Position numbers and translations under genes: made by a program. From Megalonaias nervosa (lineage: Eukaryota > Mollusca > Bivalvia > Unionida > Unionidae), in assembly GCA_016617855.1 (NCBI GenBank), contig JAECUM010000860.1:62001-126000 (forward strand): DNA of 64,000 nucleotides, read 5' to 3'. Below the pieces are notes generated by a model. The model searched no databases and was not told the DNA's origin. It worked only from the letters and a program-made list of their open reading frames with translations. Every line of letters starts with the position of its first letter. Within the stretch, counting starts at the first letter, position 1. Below are positions 49,331-61,578 of the stretch, in pieces.

Positions 49331-49860
49331 AAAACGGTGCTGATTTAATGTCCAATGGGCGCCATAGCAACCATCATGAAAATCTTATTGTAGTAACTAC
49401 TCTTGCGGAATGGAAAGTCCTTTTTCACAATAAGACTTCTTATGGTATCTAGTTGGTCATAAACAAAAATTCTGCTTTTTCAGACATCAAGTATGACTGC
49501 CACAGTGTTAGACTTCAAAATCTTATTATTAATATTCCACCTGAACATAAAATCATATGACATTACGTTTTCACTGCAACGCTTCTTATCATGTCCGCTT
49601 GGTGCAGATGAAAATGGGACCAATCTGACATCTAGTATGGCCACCATGGCTGCTGTCTTAAACTCTTGTTACTACTCCTTCTGAATGGAAAGCTTTATTG
49701 GCAATGCAGTTTTCATGAGAAGACCTTTAAATGAGGTCTGCTTGGTCCCAAATGAAAATGGTGCCATTCTTACATCTCATATAGCCGCCATGGCAGACAT
49801 CATAAAAAAAATCTTTTTATTGTTACTCTTCCTAAACTGAAGTCATACTGACTTTGGATT
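49331..49860. repeat. ~140-bp degenerate tandem repeat
   Basis: The register motif ggtc..aaatgaaaatgg.gc recurs near 49320, 49455, 49601 and 49744 with shared neighbours (gccatggcagacatcat, aaaatcttattatt). Diverged copies occur near 50585 and 52267. Confidence 0.65.
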
Positions 49861-52321
49861 TTCATCAGATTAATTCTTACAGTGTCTATAATACAAGTCA
49901 CATGGGTCATGCATGCGCATTTACTCATTTTAAATTGTTCTTTTAAAATTTAATACTAATTTTCATTAACCAAAGTCTATTCAATCCTGATTATTGAATG
50001 CTCTGCACCTTAACTGTCACAAAGAAACTTCCAGATGAAAATTATCTATCGCTATGGACTTTTACAATGGTGGCCATGTACCAAACTTGGATCAAAATAA
50101 GAGTGCATCAAGTGGAATAGTCACAATCGAGGTTAGTACGAATTTGTTTATCAATATGTGTAGCTTTCGCTGAGACATCACAGCGTGCGACATTCAATCT
50201 GGATTGTACTGGATCACACCTTTGGGTTCATTTCATCTAAAAATGAATAGGTATTTTAACATTGATTTTGCTGTATGCACCTCTCAGGGTATCTAAAATA
50301 ATGACCTTCCAAAGGAATACGGATTTATACGAATCGAAATGAAGTGAATACTTGCCACTTAAAAGTAAGTAGAATCAAATTATAAAAAATGACACCCATT
50401 ACTGAAATAATTGGTGTTGAACATCTACATGACCCATGTGACTTGTACTATAGTTATTCGCAAATCAAAACGATGTTGATCTGACATCCAACATGGCTAA
50501 CATGATGGCCATCTTGAAAATCTTGTATGCATGGTCATGTTCATATGGGGTTTTCATCAAGTGACTTCTAATGATGTTTAGTTGGTCCCAAATAAAACAA
50601 ATGCTGCCAATCCTACAGTCAATACGGCCGTTGCACTGGCTAAAAAGCTTGTTATTGCTCAGAAATATCAGATACGGTTTCAACACTCTGCAGTTAAAAG
50701 AAGAAATGGTCTTATCCTGAATTCATGGACATTATTTTTGGTCAGCACAGCATAACTTCCTTTGAGGAACTCTTGTTTTGTTGTTGCCATTGACTTAGCT
50801 TCCTTGTTGTTTTGTCCTTTTTTGTAACAGCATTAACATGATTTTGATACTCTGTGTAAGTCTGCCACTTATCACACACCTCTTAAACCACTTGGTGGAA
50901 ATTCCATGAACTTTTTTGGTTATAGTGCTTCTATTGTCTATGGTGACCACTGCATGAAAGTCATTATTGGCTGCCATCTCAGAGAGTGGTCAAAGGTCAA
51001 ATTAAAAAAAAACAAAAAAACACAAAGATTCTTTTACAATAGACATTTACATTATTTCTGACCAAACTTCATGTTTTTTTGACCATGTGATTGTGATAGA
51101 TATTCGACTAGGTCTGTTTGGTTACTGTCTGGGGATAGGGTTTGAGAAAGTGGGGTTGGGGTAGAAGGAGTTTGGAATATGCAGTAAAAAAGTGGGGGAA
51201 TTTGTAATGGTTAGCAATTGCATTAGTTTTTGTCTTTTATTATGGAACCGTAAACGAAAAACAAAAATTTGAAATCTCCAAAATTCTGTTTCTGAGGTTA
51301 CAAGTTTGCCATTATAAACTCCATATACCTGAGTGTCAAATTACTTTGTTTCCGAATTCTCAGATCGAATGAGTTCATGACGAGATGTGCTTGCACTAAA
51401 GCCCTATTTACTGTTCAATTAGTATTTGAGTTTTGAGTTTTCATTAGCTGTTAATCAATTTCTCTATTTGCTTCTAGCGGTAGGTGAACATAAGGCAGTG
51501 ATTTATTAATAGCTTGAAATACTTGAAATATTTGTTCTGTTGTTTAAAATTCTATATTATCAGGGCATTTATGCAAATATATCAGTTAAAACAAGTACGC
51601 TAATAACTTAAAATAAGAAAATAATGAGATCAGAAGTGGGACTTGGAATTCTGAATTCTGGTATTTTCTTGTGTGCGATAACTGCACCCAACTGTTTACA
51701 ATGTAGACACTGATTTATCATCCCATAATAGGCCAGCAAGTCATGGTCTGTGTTGCTTCCTTGGAAACATCTTGAAATGGTGTAGATGCAGATATACCAG
51801 TAGCTGCATTGTCTGCAATGACTGGTCTGGATCAGTATAGTTTGCTGTTGGGTGGTTATAACAAATGAGCAATTACTGGAACTTGGACATGACATTTACA
51901 ATAAAGATTAATCTTGATTCAGTAGCCATTAGTTCAGACAGTCATGGGAATGGCTCCTGTCACTTATCAGCTTGGGCTGTATCATGTTGGTGATAAATTC
52001 CCCCAGTCACTATATTATTGGTTTTATTAGATCTTCTGCCATTGCACATCATTCCATCATCCCTCAATTAAACAATATCTTATTATCACCCGACTTCGAA
52101 ACTATGTGGATGATTGTCTTGAAACCTGCTGTACACATTCATATTGATCATAACAGAAAATGGTGTCAATCTAACATACAGTATAATGGCTGCCTTAAAA
52201 ATCTCACTTTGCATTGATGGTCATATTAGTATGTGGTTTTCATCAAAACTCTTCTTTAAGTAGTAGTCAGCCATACATTAAAATGGTGCTGATTTTACAG
52301 CCAGCATGGCTACCACCTTGC
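49861..52321. other. Intronic sequence with scattered ~140-bp repeat remnants
   Basis: Remnants near 50470-50690 and 52140-52320 (catccaacatggctaacatg; aaatggtgctgatt) belong to the degenerate family. Between them nothing is recognised. A 40-bp fragment at 52318-52358 resembles the 3' end of SINE family A on the minus strand. Confidence 0.45.
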
Positions 52322-52349
52322 TGCTGTTGTTGTTGTTTTGGGTTTAATG

Positions 52350-52950
52350 CAGTTTAATGGAGTTCCAGTTTTCATGAGTACACTGTACCAGTTTTCATGG
52401 AGTACCAATTTTCATGAGGTACTAGTTTTAATGGAGTATCAATTTTCATGAGTATCAGTTTTCAAAGAGTACTGATTTCATGAGGTACTAGTTTTAATGG
52501 AGTATCAATTTTCATGAGTACCAGTTTTCATAGAGTACTGATTTCATGAGGTACTAGTTTTAATGGAGTATCAATTTTCATGAGTATCAGTTTTCATAGA
52601 GTACTGATTTCATGAGGTACTAGTTTTAATGGAATACCAATTTTCATGAGTACCAGTTTTCATGGAGTACCAATTTTCATGAGGTACTAGTTTTAATGGA
52701 GTATCAATTTTCATGAGTACCAGTTTTCATAGAGGACTGATTTCATGAGGTACTAGTTTTAATGGAATACAAATTTTCATGAGTACCAGTTTTCATGGAG
52801 TACCAATTATCATGAGGTACTAGTTTTAATGGAATACCAATTTTCATGAGGTACTAGTTTTAATGGAATACCAATTTTCATGAGGTACTAGTTTTAATGG
52901 AATACTAACATTCATGAGGTACTAGTTTTCATGAGTACCAGTTTTCATGG
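52350..52950. repeat. Nested minisatellite, catgag + gtac motifs
   Basis: Short modules such as catgaggtactagttttaat, ggagtaccaattttcatgag and taccagttttcatgg alternate. They form irregular larger units of about 65 bp and a 34-bp sub-repeat near 52811-52920. Confidence 0.85.
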
Positions 52951-52963
52951 ATTTCATTTCCTT

Positions 52964-53125
52964 CTGTGGAATAAGAGAACCTCTTCCCCATTCCATGAAC
53001 TTGAGTACCAATGAAGATGTCATTTTCCCCACAAAATCCCCTAAAATTTGAGCCCATGAAAATATATGCATTCATTGTATATTATAGCTCAGCCACCCAA
53101 CCTATAATTGTGTCTACATGTTGTA
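52964..53125 (-). repeat. Inverted-repeat arm, right
   Basis: This is the partner of 48059-48216. Its outer edge (ctacatgttgta at 53114-53125) is the exact reverse of the left arm's edge. Confidence 0.88.
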
Positions 53126-53239
53126 GTTCTTCCAACTTCCAAGTAGTTTAGGAGCAGTAGCCATAACAAACATGTACTAACAAATGGATGGACTAAAAGA
53201 CAACCAATGAACAATGGCCAACAGGCCATCCCCGTAAGC

Positions 53240-54160
53240 TCTTAGTCTGTTAAGGTGATTAATACTTTGTCTAAAAATGTCAACATTTATACTGTATACA
53301 TAATTAAAGTGCCTAACACTTTGTCTAAAAGGTGTGAACATTTATCCTGTATACATAATTTTGGCACCTAATACTTTGTCTAAAAGTGTTAACTTTTACA
53401 CTGTATATACAATTATGATACCTAATACTTTGTCTACAAGTGTCAATATTTATACTGTATACAACTGTATACATAATCAGTGCCTAACACTTTGTCAAAG
53501 GTGTCTGTGAATATACTATATACATAATAGGTGCCTAATACTTAGAGGGTGTCAATGATTATACTATATGCATAATAAGTGCCTAATGCTTTGACTAAAA
53601 CAGTGTCAATGAATATCCTATATACATAACAAGTGCCTAATACTTTGTTTAAGAGGGTGTCAATATTTATATGTTATATATAAAAGGTACCTAATACTTT
53701 GACTAAGAGGATGTCAATTATTATACTATACATAACATGTGCCGAATACTTTGTCTAAAAGAATGTCAATGATTACACTATATACATAATAGGTGCCTAA
53801 TACTTTGTCTAAAAGAATGTCAATGATTACACTATATACATAACATGTGCCTAATACTTTGTCTAAAACAGTGTCAATGATTATACATAATAGGTGCTTA
53901 ATACTTTGTCTAAAAGAATGTCAATGATTATACTATATACATAATAGGTGCCTAATACTTTGTCGAAAAGAGTGTCAATGATCATACTACATGTATATAC
54001 ATAATAGGTGTCTAATACTTTGTCTAAAACGTGTCAATGATTATACTATATACATAACAAGTGTCTAATACTTTGTCTAAAAGAATGTCAATGATTATAC
54101 TATATACATAACAAGTGTCTAATACTTTGTCTAAAAGAGTGTCAGTGTTTTATATCATTC
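53240..54160. repeat. 54-bp minisatellite, about 16 copies
   Basis: Units contain gtgcctaatactttgtctaa, aagagtgtcaatgattata and ctatatacataa. Units in the first 300 bp are diverged. Confidence 0.92.
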
Positions 54161-54839
54161 TGAAGGTTAAGACAATTATTTTAACATGTCCCACTAAATG
54201 TCCTTACTTTATGTAACCAAAGAAGGAATGATTCCAGGTACATCAGAAGGCGGTAAATGATAAATGGTTTTGTACCAGTGCTTTCTTCTTGCAGCTGACA
54301 TCCTAGGTCAAGCCATAAAACCAGATAAGACCCCCACAACTTGCCCTACATCTATTCAAATAACAAACTATTTATCACAAATCAGACAGAGTACCATTCT
54401 GAAAACAAACATGGCTACCAAAAGTGTTTAGGTTCATTTCTATTATCCTACAGCAAGCTATACATAACTTGTATTATTGCCAATTAAACTGCAAAAATGG
54501 CAGAAGAACATTAATTCCCTGAGAATTAATTTCTCTGAAAGAAAGTGGTGAAAGTTAATTTACCAAACTTTCAAAGGAAAGGTCAAGGTCACATGCAAGC
54601 ACAGTCTCTGAATGTTTTACCCAATGAACTTTATACACAACAAAATAAAGATAAATATATAATAAGGAATGTCTAATACATGCCTTGTCAGAAAAAAAAG
54701 ACACAAGCACGTATGTTACAATTATAATAATAATGTCACTATTTAAATAAAAAGAAACAACTTGGCTGTCAGTGTGAGCTATGCATGAGCTAGAATCTGC
54801 ATGAAACACGCTGTACATGACAAAGATGACACCCAATCT
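54161..54839. other. Unassigned intronic sequence
   Basis: Nothing is recognised; the open frame 54555-54929 minus runs into the next array. Confidence 0.4.
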
Positions 54840-55290
54840 GTGTACCATGCTGATCCCAGCATTAGACTGTATTCTGGGCATATTCCAGATTACCGGTAAG
54901 TACAATCTGTGCCATGCTGATCCCAGCATTAGACTGTATTCAGGGCTTATTCCAGATTAAGTATAATCTGTGCCATGCTGATCCCAGCATTAGACTGTAT
55001 TGGGGCATATTCCAGATTAAGTACTCTCTGTGCCATGCTGATCCCAGCATTAGACTGTATTCTGGGCTTATTCCACTGATTAAGTACAATCTGTGCCATG
55101 CTGATCCCAGCATTAGACTGTATTCTGGCCTTACTCCAGATTAAGTACAATATCTGCCAGGCTGATCCAGGCATTAGAATGTATTCTGGGCTTATTCCAG
55201 ATTAAGTACTATCTGTGACAGACTGATCCCAACATTAGAGTGTATTCTGAGCTCATTCCAGATTAAGTACTATCTGTGAAAGGTGGATCC
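54840..55290. repeat. 61-bp minisatellite, block 1
   Basis: Units contain gtgccatgctgatcccagca, ttagactgtattctggg and attccagattaagta, about seven copies. The last two are diverged. A second block of the same family is at 57420-57770. Confidence 0.92.
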
Positions 55291-55737
55291 CATGGTTCAT
55301 AAACTTATTTCTTCGAAAATTCAAGCACTTTTCATGGATAAAAATAAAATTTTCAAGAAGTATAATTCACTGTGTACAAATTTAAGAAATATTAATTATG
55401 GTATTCAGAATCTATAAAATTTTAAATTAAGTATTTCATTCTTAAACAAAAACTCCAAAACGTATTTTGGTTAAACTATGCCTATGTTAAGACACCAGGC
55501 AGATAAAGAGGTTCCAGGGTATGAGGATTACTTTAGCTCTTTCAATATCCAAGTCATTCAGTTGCGGTAAGTCACCAAAATTATACAGTTAGAGTAAGTC
55601 CCCAAATGACACTGCAGTCAAACGCATAGACATTTTCAGCCGTGTTTCCACAGCCCAGCAATTTTGCACTGGGCACAAGTTTTATGGTGTTTCTTGATTG
55701 ATTTTAACTTAAGAAAATAAATAATACTGTATTCTAC
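55291..55737. other. Unassigned intronic sequence
   Basis: It contains one tcaagcacttttcatgg motif related to the repeat at 57225-57420. Confidence 0.4.
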
Positions 55738-56628
55738 TGTTATGTATATGTAATTTAATTACTTGTTTGTTAGTTTTAATTTTCTTAAATTTTATTTTAT
55801 TTCATTACATGTTATTGTAATGATAACTTTATTCACTGGATCTGACATTTTTCCAGAAAATTCAGTTCAGTTCTGTTCGTCCTGATAAACAAGCATTAGT
55901 AGAAACAATCTGTATCTTTTGGTGACCTAGATTCAGAACCAATTTCAAGTTTGGTGTAAACAACTTTTTTTATTTTTCATTATTATTCAGTCTTATAGTA
56001 AGATTCATTCAGTAGAGTCGAATCCGTACATAGCGTACGTGATAGTTGGCATGTAATGTTTCTACGCCACATGAAAAAAGTGATCATGTGACCCATACGG
56101 GTATCTGTTCTGCATTGTAGTTAGGCTTAAAACTCACATTATTATAGCGATTTTGGCCAGTCTTGCTTGAAACCTTTGGAGCTCAAAGGTATCTTTGTTG
56201 TGACCAGTTTGAGTTGAATTTTTTATTGAAAGTAATTTATTTTCCCTGGAAACTAATAGTGCTCATCAGAATTCTTGGACAAAGACATTTACTGAAAATT
56301 ATTTGGAATTCCAAACTGGAATATTATTCTTGGTGATTCAACAAGGAACTGTTGACACATCAGGACAAAGCAGGTTACTGAAGATGTTATCATCTTCCAT
56401 CTTTGAACTTCATCAGGATTCGAACTGTGATTCACTTAGAACTTTTTATTGACGAGTCTTACATTTGTTAATTCTAGGATTAATTTTAGATTAGACTCTT
56501 AAACCGAAAGTCCTTTTTCATACTTTTACCTTGTTTTCTAGGGAAATAAATTCTTTTGTTAAATTTTACAAAGCTTGTTGGTTTTACTCTTTTCTTTGTT
56601 ACTTTTGTACAAGCTTAGACACGTAACA
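55738..56628 (+). mobile_element. LTR-like element, copy 2
   Basis: It starts tgttatgtatatgtaattta and ends gacacgtaaca, with flanking ctac on both sides. It carries aggga(aa)taaattctttt near its 3' end, a possible polyadenylation site, which suggests this strand is sense. It is in the opposite orientation to copies 1 and 3, about 0.89 kb, and no open frame is present. Confidence 0.7.
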
Positions 56629-56754
56629 CTACAAACAATTCTCAACTCGTCTGAAACAATTTTAGGACCAGAAATATACAATTCTGAGACTTCATTTTCA
56701 ATTACCTGTAACTGATAAGTAAGTTTATGGCAATTTTCTCATCTACTGCTGATC

Positions 56755-56758
<4 letters not shown>

Positions 56759-56808
<50 letters not shown>
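56759..56808. repeat. (AT)25 microsatellite
   Basis: A perfect AT run. Confidence 0.95.
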
Positions 56809-56810
<2 letters not shown>

Positions 56811-56839
56811 CATGTATAATGCTTATGGTGATCTTGTTT

Positions 56840-57050
56840 AACCTTATGCTTCCCATCCCAGAGCACTTGATTGACATTTTATCAATTTTATCAGCCTTAA
56901 TGGTCCAAGCAAGCATTCAATCATTTACATCATGAGATGGTTACAATATGCTTTCCATCCCAGAGCACTTAACTGACATTTTATCAACCTAAATAGTCCA
57001 AGCAAGCATTCATTTATTTACATCATGGTTACAATCCCAAACAAGACTTA
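56840..57050. repeat. ~103-bp duplication
   Basis: Two adjacent copies share ccatcccagagcactt, gacattttatcaa and tccaagcaagcattca; the second starts near 56946. Confidence 0.85.
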
Positions 57051-57224
57051 ATACTTTGGACTGCAAGTGACCTAACTGGAAGTCGTACTGGATATGCAAT
57101 GACCCTTTCTTTGCATTACAATTCCAGGAAGACTGGGTTTCTGCTCTTTCTAATTGATTTTTTTTATTTATTTAATTGATATTCATGTCAGTAAATTAAT
57201 ACCCTCTCAATTAAATGCATTGAC

Positions 57225-57420
57225 TTTGAAATTGAAGCACTTTTCAAGCACCACTGAGCATTTCATTTTCCAGTATCTTTTGTAGCTAACCTGAAAATGC
57301 AAGTACTTCTCAAGTACTATTGAGCATTTCATTTTCCAGCACTTTTCCAGTATCGTTTGTAGCTAACCTGAAATGCAAGCACTTTTCAAGGTAACCTCAA
57401 AGAATCAAGCACTTTTCCAG
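57225..57420. repeat. ~70-bp degenerate repeat
   Basis: The motifs gagcatttcattttccag, gtagctaacctgaaa and gcacttttcaag recur two to three times. Confidence 0.75.
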
Positions 57421-57770
57421 GTTGTGCAAACGTTGTTAGAGAGTATTCTGGGCTGCTCCCAAATTAAGTAGAATCTGTGCTAGGCTGATCCCAGCATCAG
57501 AGTGTATTCTAGGTTAATCCAAGATTAATTTGAACCTGTGCCAGGATGATCTTTGCTTTTAGATTGAGTAGAATCTGTGCTAGGATAATCCCTGCATAGA
57601 TGGGTTGATTCCAGATTAAGCAGAACCTGTGCTAGGCTGATCCCAACATCAGAGTACATTATGGAATGATCCCTAGATTAAGTGGATTATGTGTTAATCT
57701 GATCCCATCATACACTGTACCTGGGCTATCCCAGATTAAGTAGAATTGTACAAGGATAAAGAAAGTATTC
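57421..57770. repeat. 61-bp minisatellite, block 2, diverged
   Basis: Units contain gtgctaggctgatcccagca and attaagtagaatctgtg, about six copies with more changes than block 1. Confidence 0.8.
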
Positions 57771-58385
57771 TGACTTACAATTACATGTATCCTAAATCAC
57801 TGGTAAACTTATCTGAATTTCATTTCACCCATGGGTAACACTTTTTTGTGGCCCATGCTCATACAAAAAGTCTTTTCTATAATTATAATTACTGTAATAT
57901 ATATCATGTATGGCCCACAAACTTTATGATTTGGTCCATGTGGCCCATGGTGCTTAAGATGCTGGACCACCCTGACATGAGGAATTTGATAACAGTATTG
58001 TATGATGGTTTTGAAGACGTTTGATGAAAATAAAGAAGAAGACAATGACTTGCCTCTTAGATGACTTGGGTCTAGTTGTATGATGAGTGACCAGGACCCA
58101 TCAAAATGGTCATCAATGGCATCAGTATTCAAAGACCCAATCCAAATCAAGGGTATGCAGGTAGTATCATTGTGACCAATCATTTTTGCTGGGCTTTAAA
58201 AGTTGCAAATGGTTTGAATCTCATAATCCAATGATATTTCTGTACTTTTGCTTGGGCAGGCAAGCAAATAAATAATTATCATTTTAATTACAAGACCCTT
58301 TAATTATAAAGAATTCTTTGAAAATAATGTACAGATAAGGACACAAATAAGCATGATGATCTTGTCCAATTTAAATATACTTTGC
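57771..58385. other. Unassigned intronic sequence
   Basis: A 124-residue minus-strand open frame at 57809-58183 shows no domain I recognise and no splice support. Confidence 0.4.
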
Positions 58386-58390
58386 ATGAC

Positions 58391-59347
58391 TGTTATGTGT
58401 AGGCTCACATAAAAGTAACAAAAAAAAAGAGTGAAGCCAACAAGCTTTGTAAGTTTTAACAAAATAATTTATTTCCCTAGAAAACAAGGTAAAAATATGA
58501 AATAGGACATACGGTTTGTGAATATAATCCAAAATTTAATCCTAGAATTGAAAAATATAAGTCCTATCACTAAACAGTTCTAATTGAATCCAGGTTCAAA
58601 TCTCTATGAAGTTCCGATATGGAAGGCGATGACGTCAGATGAGGTTGTTGTACTGATGGCAACAGTTCCTCATTGAATCACAATTTATAATGTTCCCGTT
58701 TAGAATTCCAGAATAAATTTCCACTGAATGTCTTTCTCCCGGAATTTTTAAAAAGAAGAGCACTTGTATAGTTTTCTAGAGAATATAAATTATTAAATCC
58801 CAAAAAATCGATGAACTTCAAAACAAACTGGCATCAACAATAGAAACACCTTGAGCTCTAAAGGTGTAAAACACGACTGCCTAGTCTAACTAGAAAATAT
58901 CTGTTTTAACCCACGATTTTAGATCACATGATGGCTCACATGACGGGGCTACGTGATCACTAATTTGAACAGTGCAGTAAAAAAATGACACTTAACACAT
59001 AGGCCTAGAATAGCCCTAGAATAGCCCTATCTAAGAATCAGATTCTCATGCTGGAAATAAATGAAAAAAAGAAAGGCTGTTTACAACTTAGCTAACATGT
59101 GGGCCGAACATGACCTTGGTAATAGCCAATCATTTTCGCTTAGTGTTTACAAACGTCTGAACCAAGGTGAGCTAAAATAGTGATAAAGTAATATTTCTGC
59201 GTTCATATCAGGTCTAAACAGAAGACTGAATTTTTTTTTAGAAATATCAAATCCCGTGAAAATAATCATTACAATAAAATGTAATGAAACAAAAATAAAA
59301 AAATTTTAAAACTAACACACAAGCAATTTAATTACATATTCGTAACA
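58391..59347 (-). mobile_element. LTR-like element, copy 3, with exact 5-bp duplication
   Basis: It starts tgttatgtgtaggc and ends cgtaaca. The flank atgac is exact at 58386-58390 and 59348-59352. TG...CA ends plus a 5-bp duplication are the hallmarks of a retroviral-type LTR, so a solo LTR is the best reading. It has the same orientation as copy 1; it is 957 bp with no open frame. Confidence 0.78.
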
Positions 59348-59504
59348 ATGACAAACACTAATATTCCACAACACAAACAATAAGGACAAATAGTATCTTA
59401 AATACTTCAATTACAGTATATTTCAATACTGATGCAACTTTTAGATTCTGACATGAGCAGAGCAAAACTGGATGAAACTTAACTAAAGAGCAATTTCATA
59501 AAGA

Positions 59505-59965
59505 CATCACTGAATACATCAATCCATGACTGAATGCATCAAGCCATGACTGAATACATAAAGCCATGATTAAATGCATTAAGCCATGACTGAATGTATC
59601 AAGCCATGGCTGAATGAATCAATCTCTGACTGAATGCATCAAGCCATGACTGAATGAATCAAGCCTTGACTGAATGTATCAATCCATGACTGAATGCATC
59701 AAGCCATGACTGAATGCATCAAGCCTTGACTAAATGCATCAAGACATGACTGAAAGCATCAAGCCATGACCGAATGCATCAAGTCATGACTAAATGCATC
59801 AAGCCATAACTGAATGCATCAAGTCATGACTGAATGCATCAAGTCATGACTGAATGCATCAAGACATAACTGAACACATTGAGCTATGACTGAATGCCTC
59901 AAGACATGACTCAATGCATCAAGACATGACTGAATCCATCATGACATGAATGTATCAAGACTGTG
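59505..59965. repeat. 20-bp minisatellite, about 22 copies
   Basis: The unit is tgactgaatgcatcaagcca, with frequent single-base changes (agtca, agaca). Confidence 0.93.
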
Positions 59966-61358
59966 ACTAGACTGCATCTTTAAAAGATCTTTGCACCACT
60001 ACAGAAAAAGACAAAAAAATATAGAAAAATAATAAAAATCATTCAAATCATACAAAAATCTATCTACCATTTATACATATCATTTATATAGGTCAGATCC
60101 AACAGCAAACAGATTTAGATCAGCCACTGCATGTGCACCAGCCAGTCTAGGTCAATGCCATTTTTTTATAAGTAATCAATAGAACAAACAAGACAGGTAC
60201 TGATTTCATCAAGTACCAACTATAATATCAAGTTTCAAGGCAATCCATCAAAAAAGTGTGGAATTATATTTGCTTTAGCAATACTGTGCCAAACAGTATG
60301 ATGGATGGACAAACAAGGACTACTATATGCTCATAATATATCCAAGGGGTAGAAAAAAAAACCTATATACAAAATGGGGTTTACAATTAAAGTCAACCTC
60401 AGACTGAATAAAGCTGAACAGTTCTTTTTCAAATAATGGAACATCTGACACTGAAAATAATCCTTGTCATTAGGGCCCAACTTTGCATTCACCATCAATT
60501 CTAAAGTAAATCATTATGAGTAAGCTATTTTATGTGCAGTTGTGTAAAACAATAAAACTACCAATAATATCAAACTTTGCCAACCCCTTTTCAAAAATGT
60601 ACTGATCCAAAATATGGTTTATAATATAATTATCGTTGATTTAATTCTCAAATATCTTAATTATCACACGAGACTCTGTGGTTTTGCTTGTTCAAAATCA
60701 ACAGCGAATTCTGTCTAAAAAAATTACATCGACCTCAAGGGATTTTCAGTGAACCTAATGCCTAGTTGTGTTAGAAACATTCGTTTTTCATTGACTATTT
60801 CGCCTGTGCATGAGCAGAAGGGTAAAAGTTGGAGTTCTTTTTTTTTTTTTTGCTTAACGGACCCATCATTTTCGTATCGAGACCACTCTTTATTCCAAAT
60901 GCCTATCTTATCCTACTTTTGCAAAGGTTCGCCTGTCTGTGTGCAGTTCAGACCAGTCTGCCTTAGATCTGAGGCCAAAAAGTCTAAAATCCAGGCACAA
61001 AATCAGATTCCGACCACGGGCGAATTTTGGGTGGAAAAAACTCTGGTCCAAAAACTTATGTTTTTCCCTCTGTATTTTGTAGTGCAACTAGAACATCCAG
61101 CTTATTTAGTATCACTGTAAAGCTACATTTACCTTTCTATAATACCACCCACTATAGTGTATCATACATGACCTTGACGCTACAGAGCTTGGAAGTAGGC
61201 TGCTACCTCCTGCCACGTAAACGTAGCGCCAGATGTTAATGTGTTAAATGAGGTCCTTCATTTGCTCGTAAATATAAGCACAGTTGACTGTATATGAAAA
61301 CTCTTGCAAGATAAATTAAAACCAATAAATAAAATACTGATTTCAAGTCAAAATACAT
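59966..61358. other. Unassigned intronic sequence with a T14 run
   Basis: A run of 14 T lies at 60838-60851. The plus-strand open frame 60749-61120 (123 residues) crosses it and has no recognisable domain; the stretch 60900-61240 is slightly richer in CpG. It could be a remnant of a mobile element, but I cannot assign it. Confidence 0.35.
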
Positions 61359-61576
61359 GCAGGATTTCTATCACTAGCACAACAAAACATTATGTAAGTA
61401 CATGTAGTTTCTCCATGCAGGATTTCTATCACTAGCACAACAAAACATTATGTAAGTACATGTAGTTTCTCCATGCAGAATTTCTATCACTAGCACAACA
61501 AAACATTATGTAAGTACATGTAGTTTCTCCATGGAAGATTTCTTAGTCTATCACTAGTCTACCAAGACAATATGAG
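61359..61576. repeat. 58-bp minisatellite, left part
   Basis: Units start gcaggatttctatcactagc and include gtaagtacatgtagtttctc; copies begin near 61359 and 61417. The last unit before the transposon is of the second sub-type (ctagtctaccaagacaata). Confidence 0.9.
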
Positions 61577-61578
61577 TA

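Noticed and set aside
57809..58183. 124-residue minus-strand open frame
   Set aside because: It has no recognisable domain, no supporting splice signals, and lies among repeats in the large intron.
55738..59347. A 3.6-kb LTR retrotransposon with copies 2 and 3 as its two LTRs
   Set aside because: The two copies are in opposite orientation and the sequence between them is minisatellite and unique DNA without gag or pol frames.
60749..61120. 123-residue plus-strand open frame as a gene
   Set aside because: It crosses a T14 run encoding poly-Phe and has no domain or splice support.
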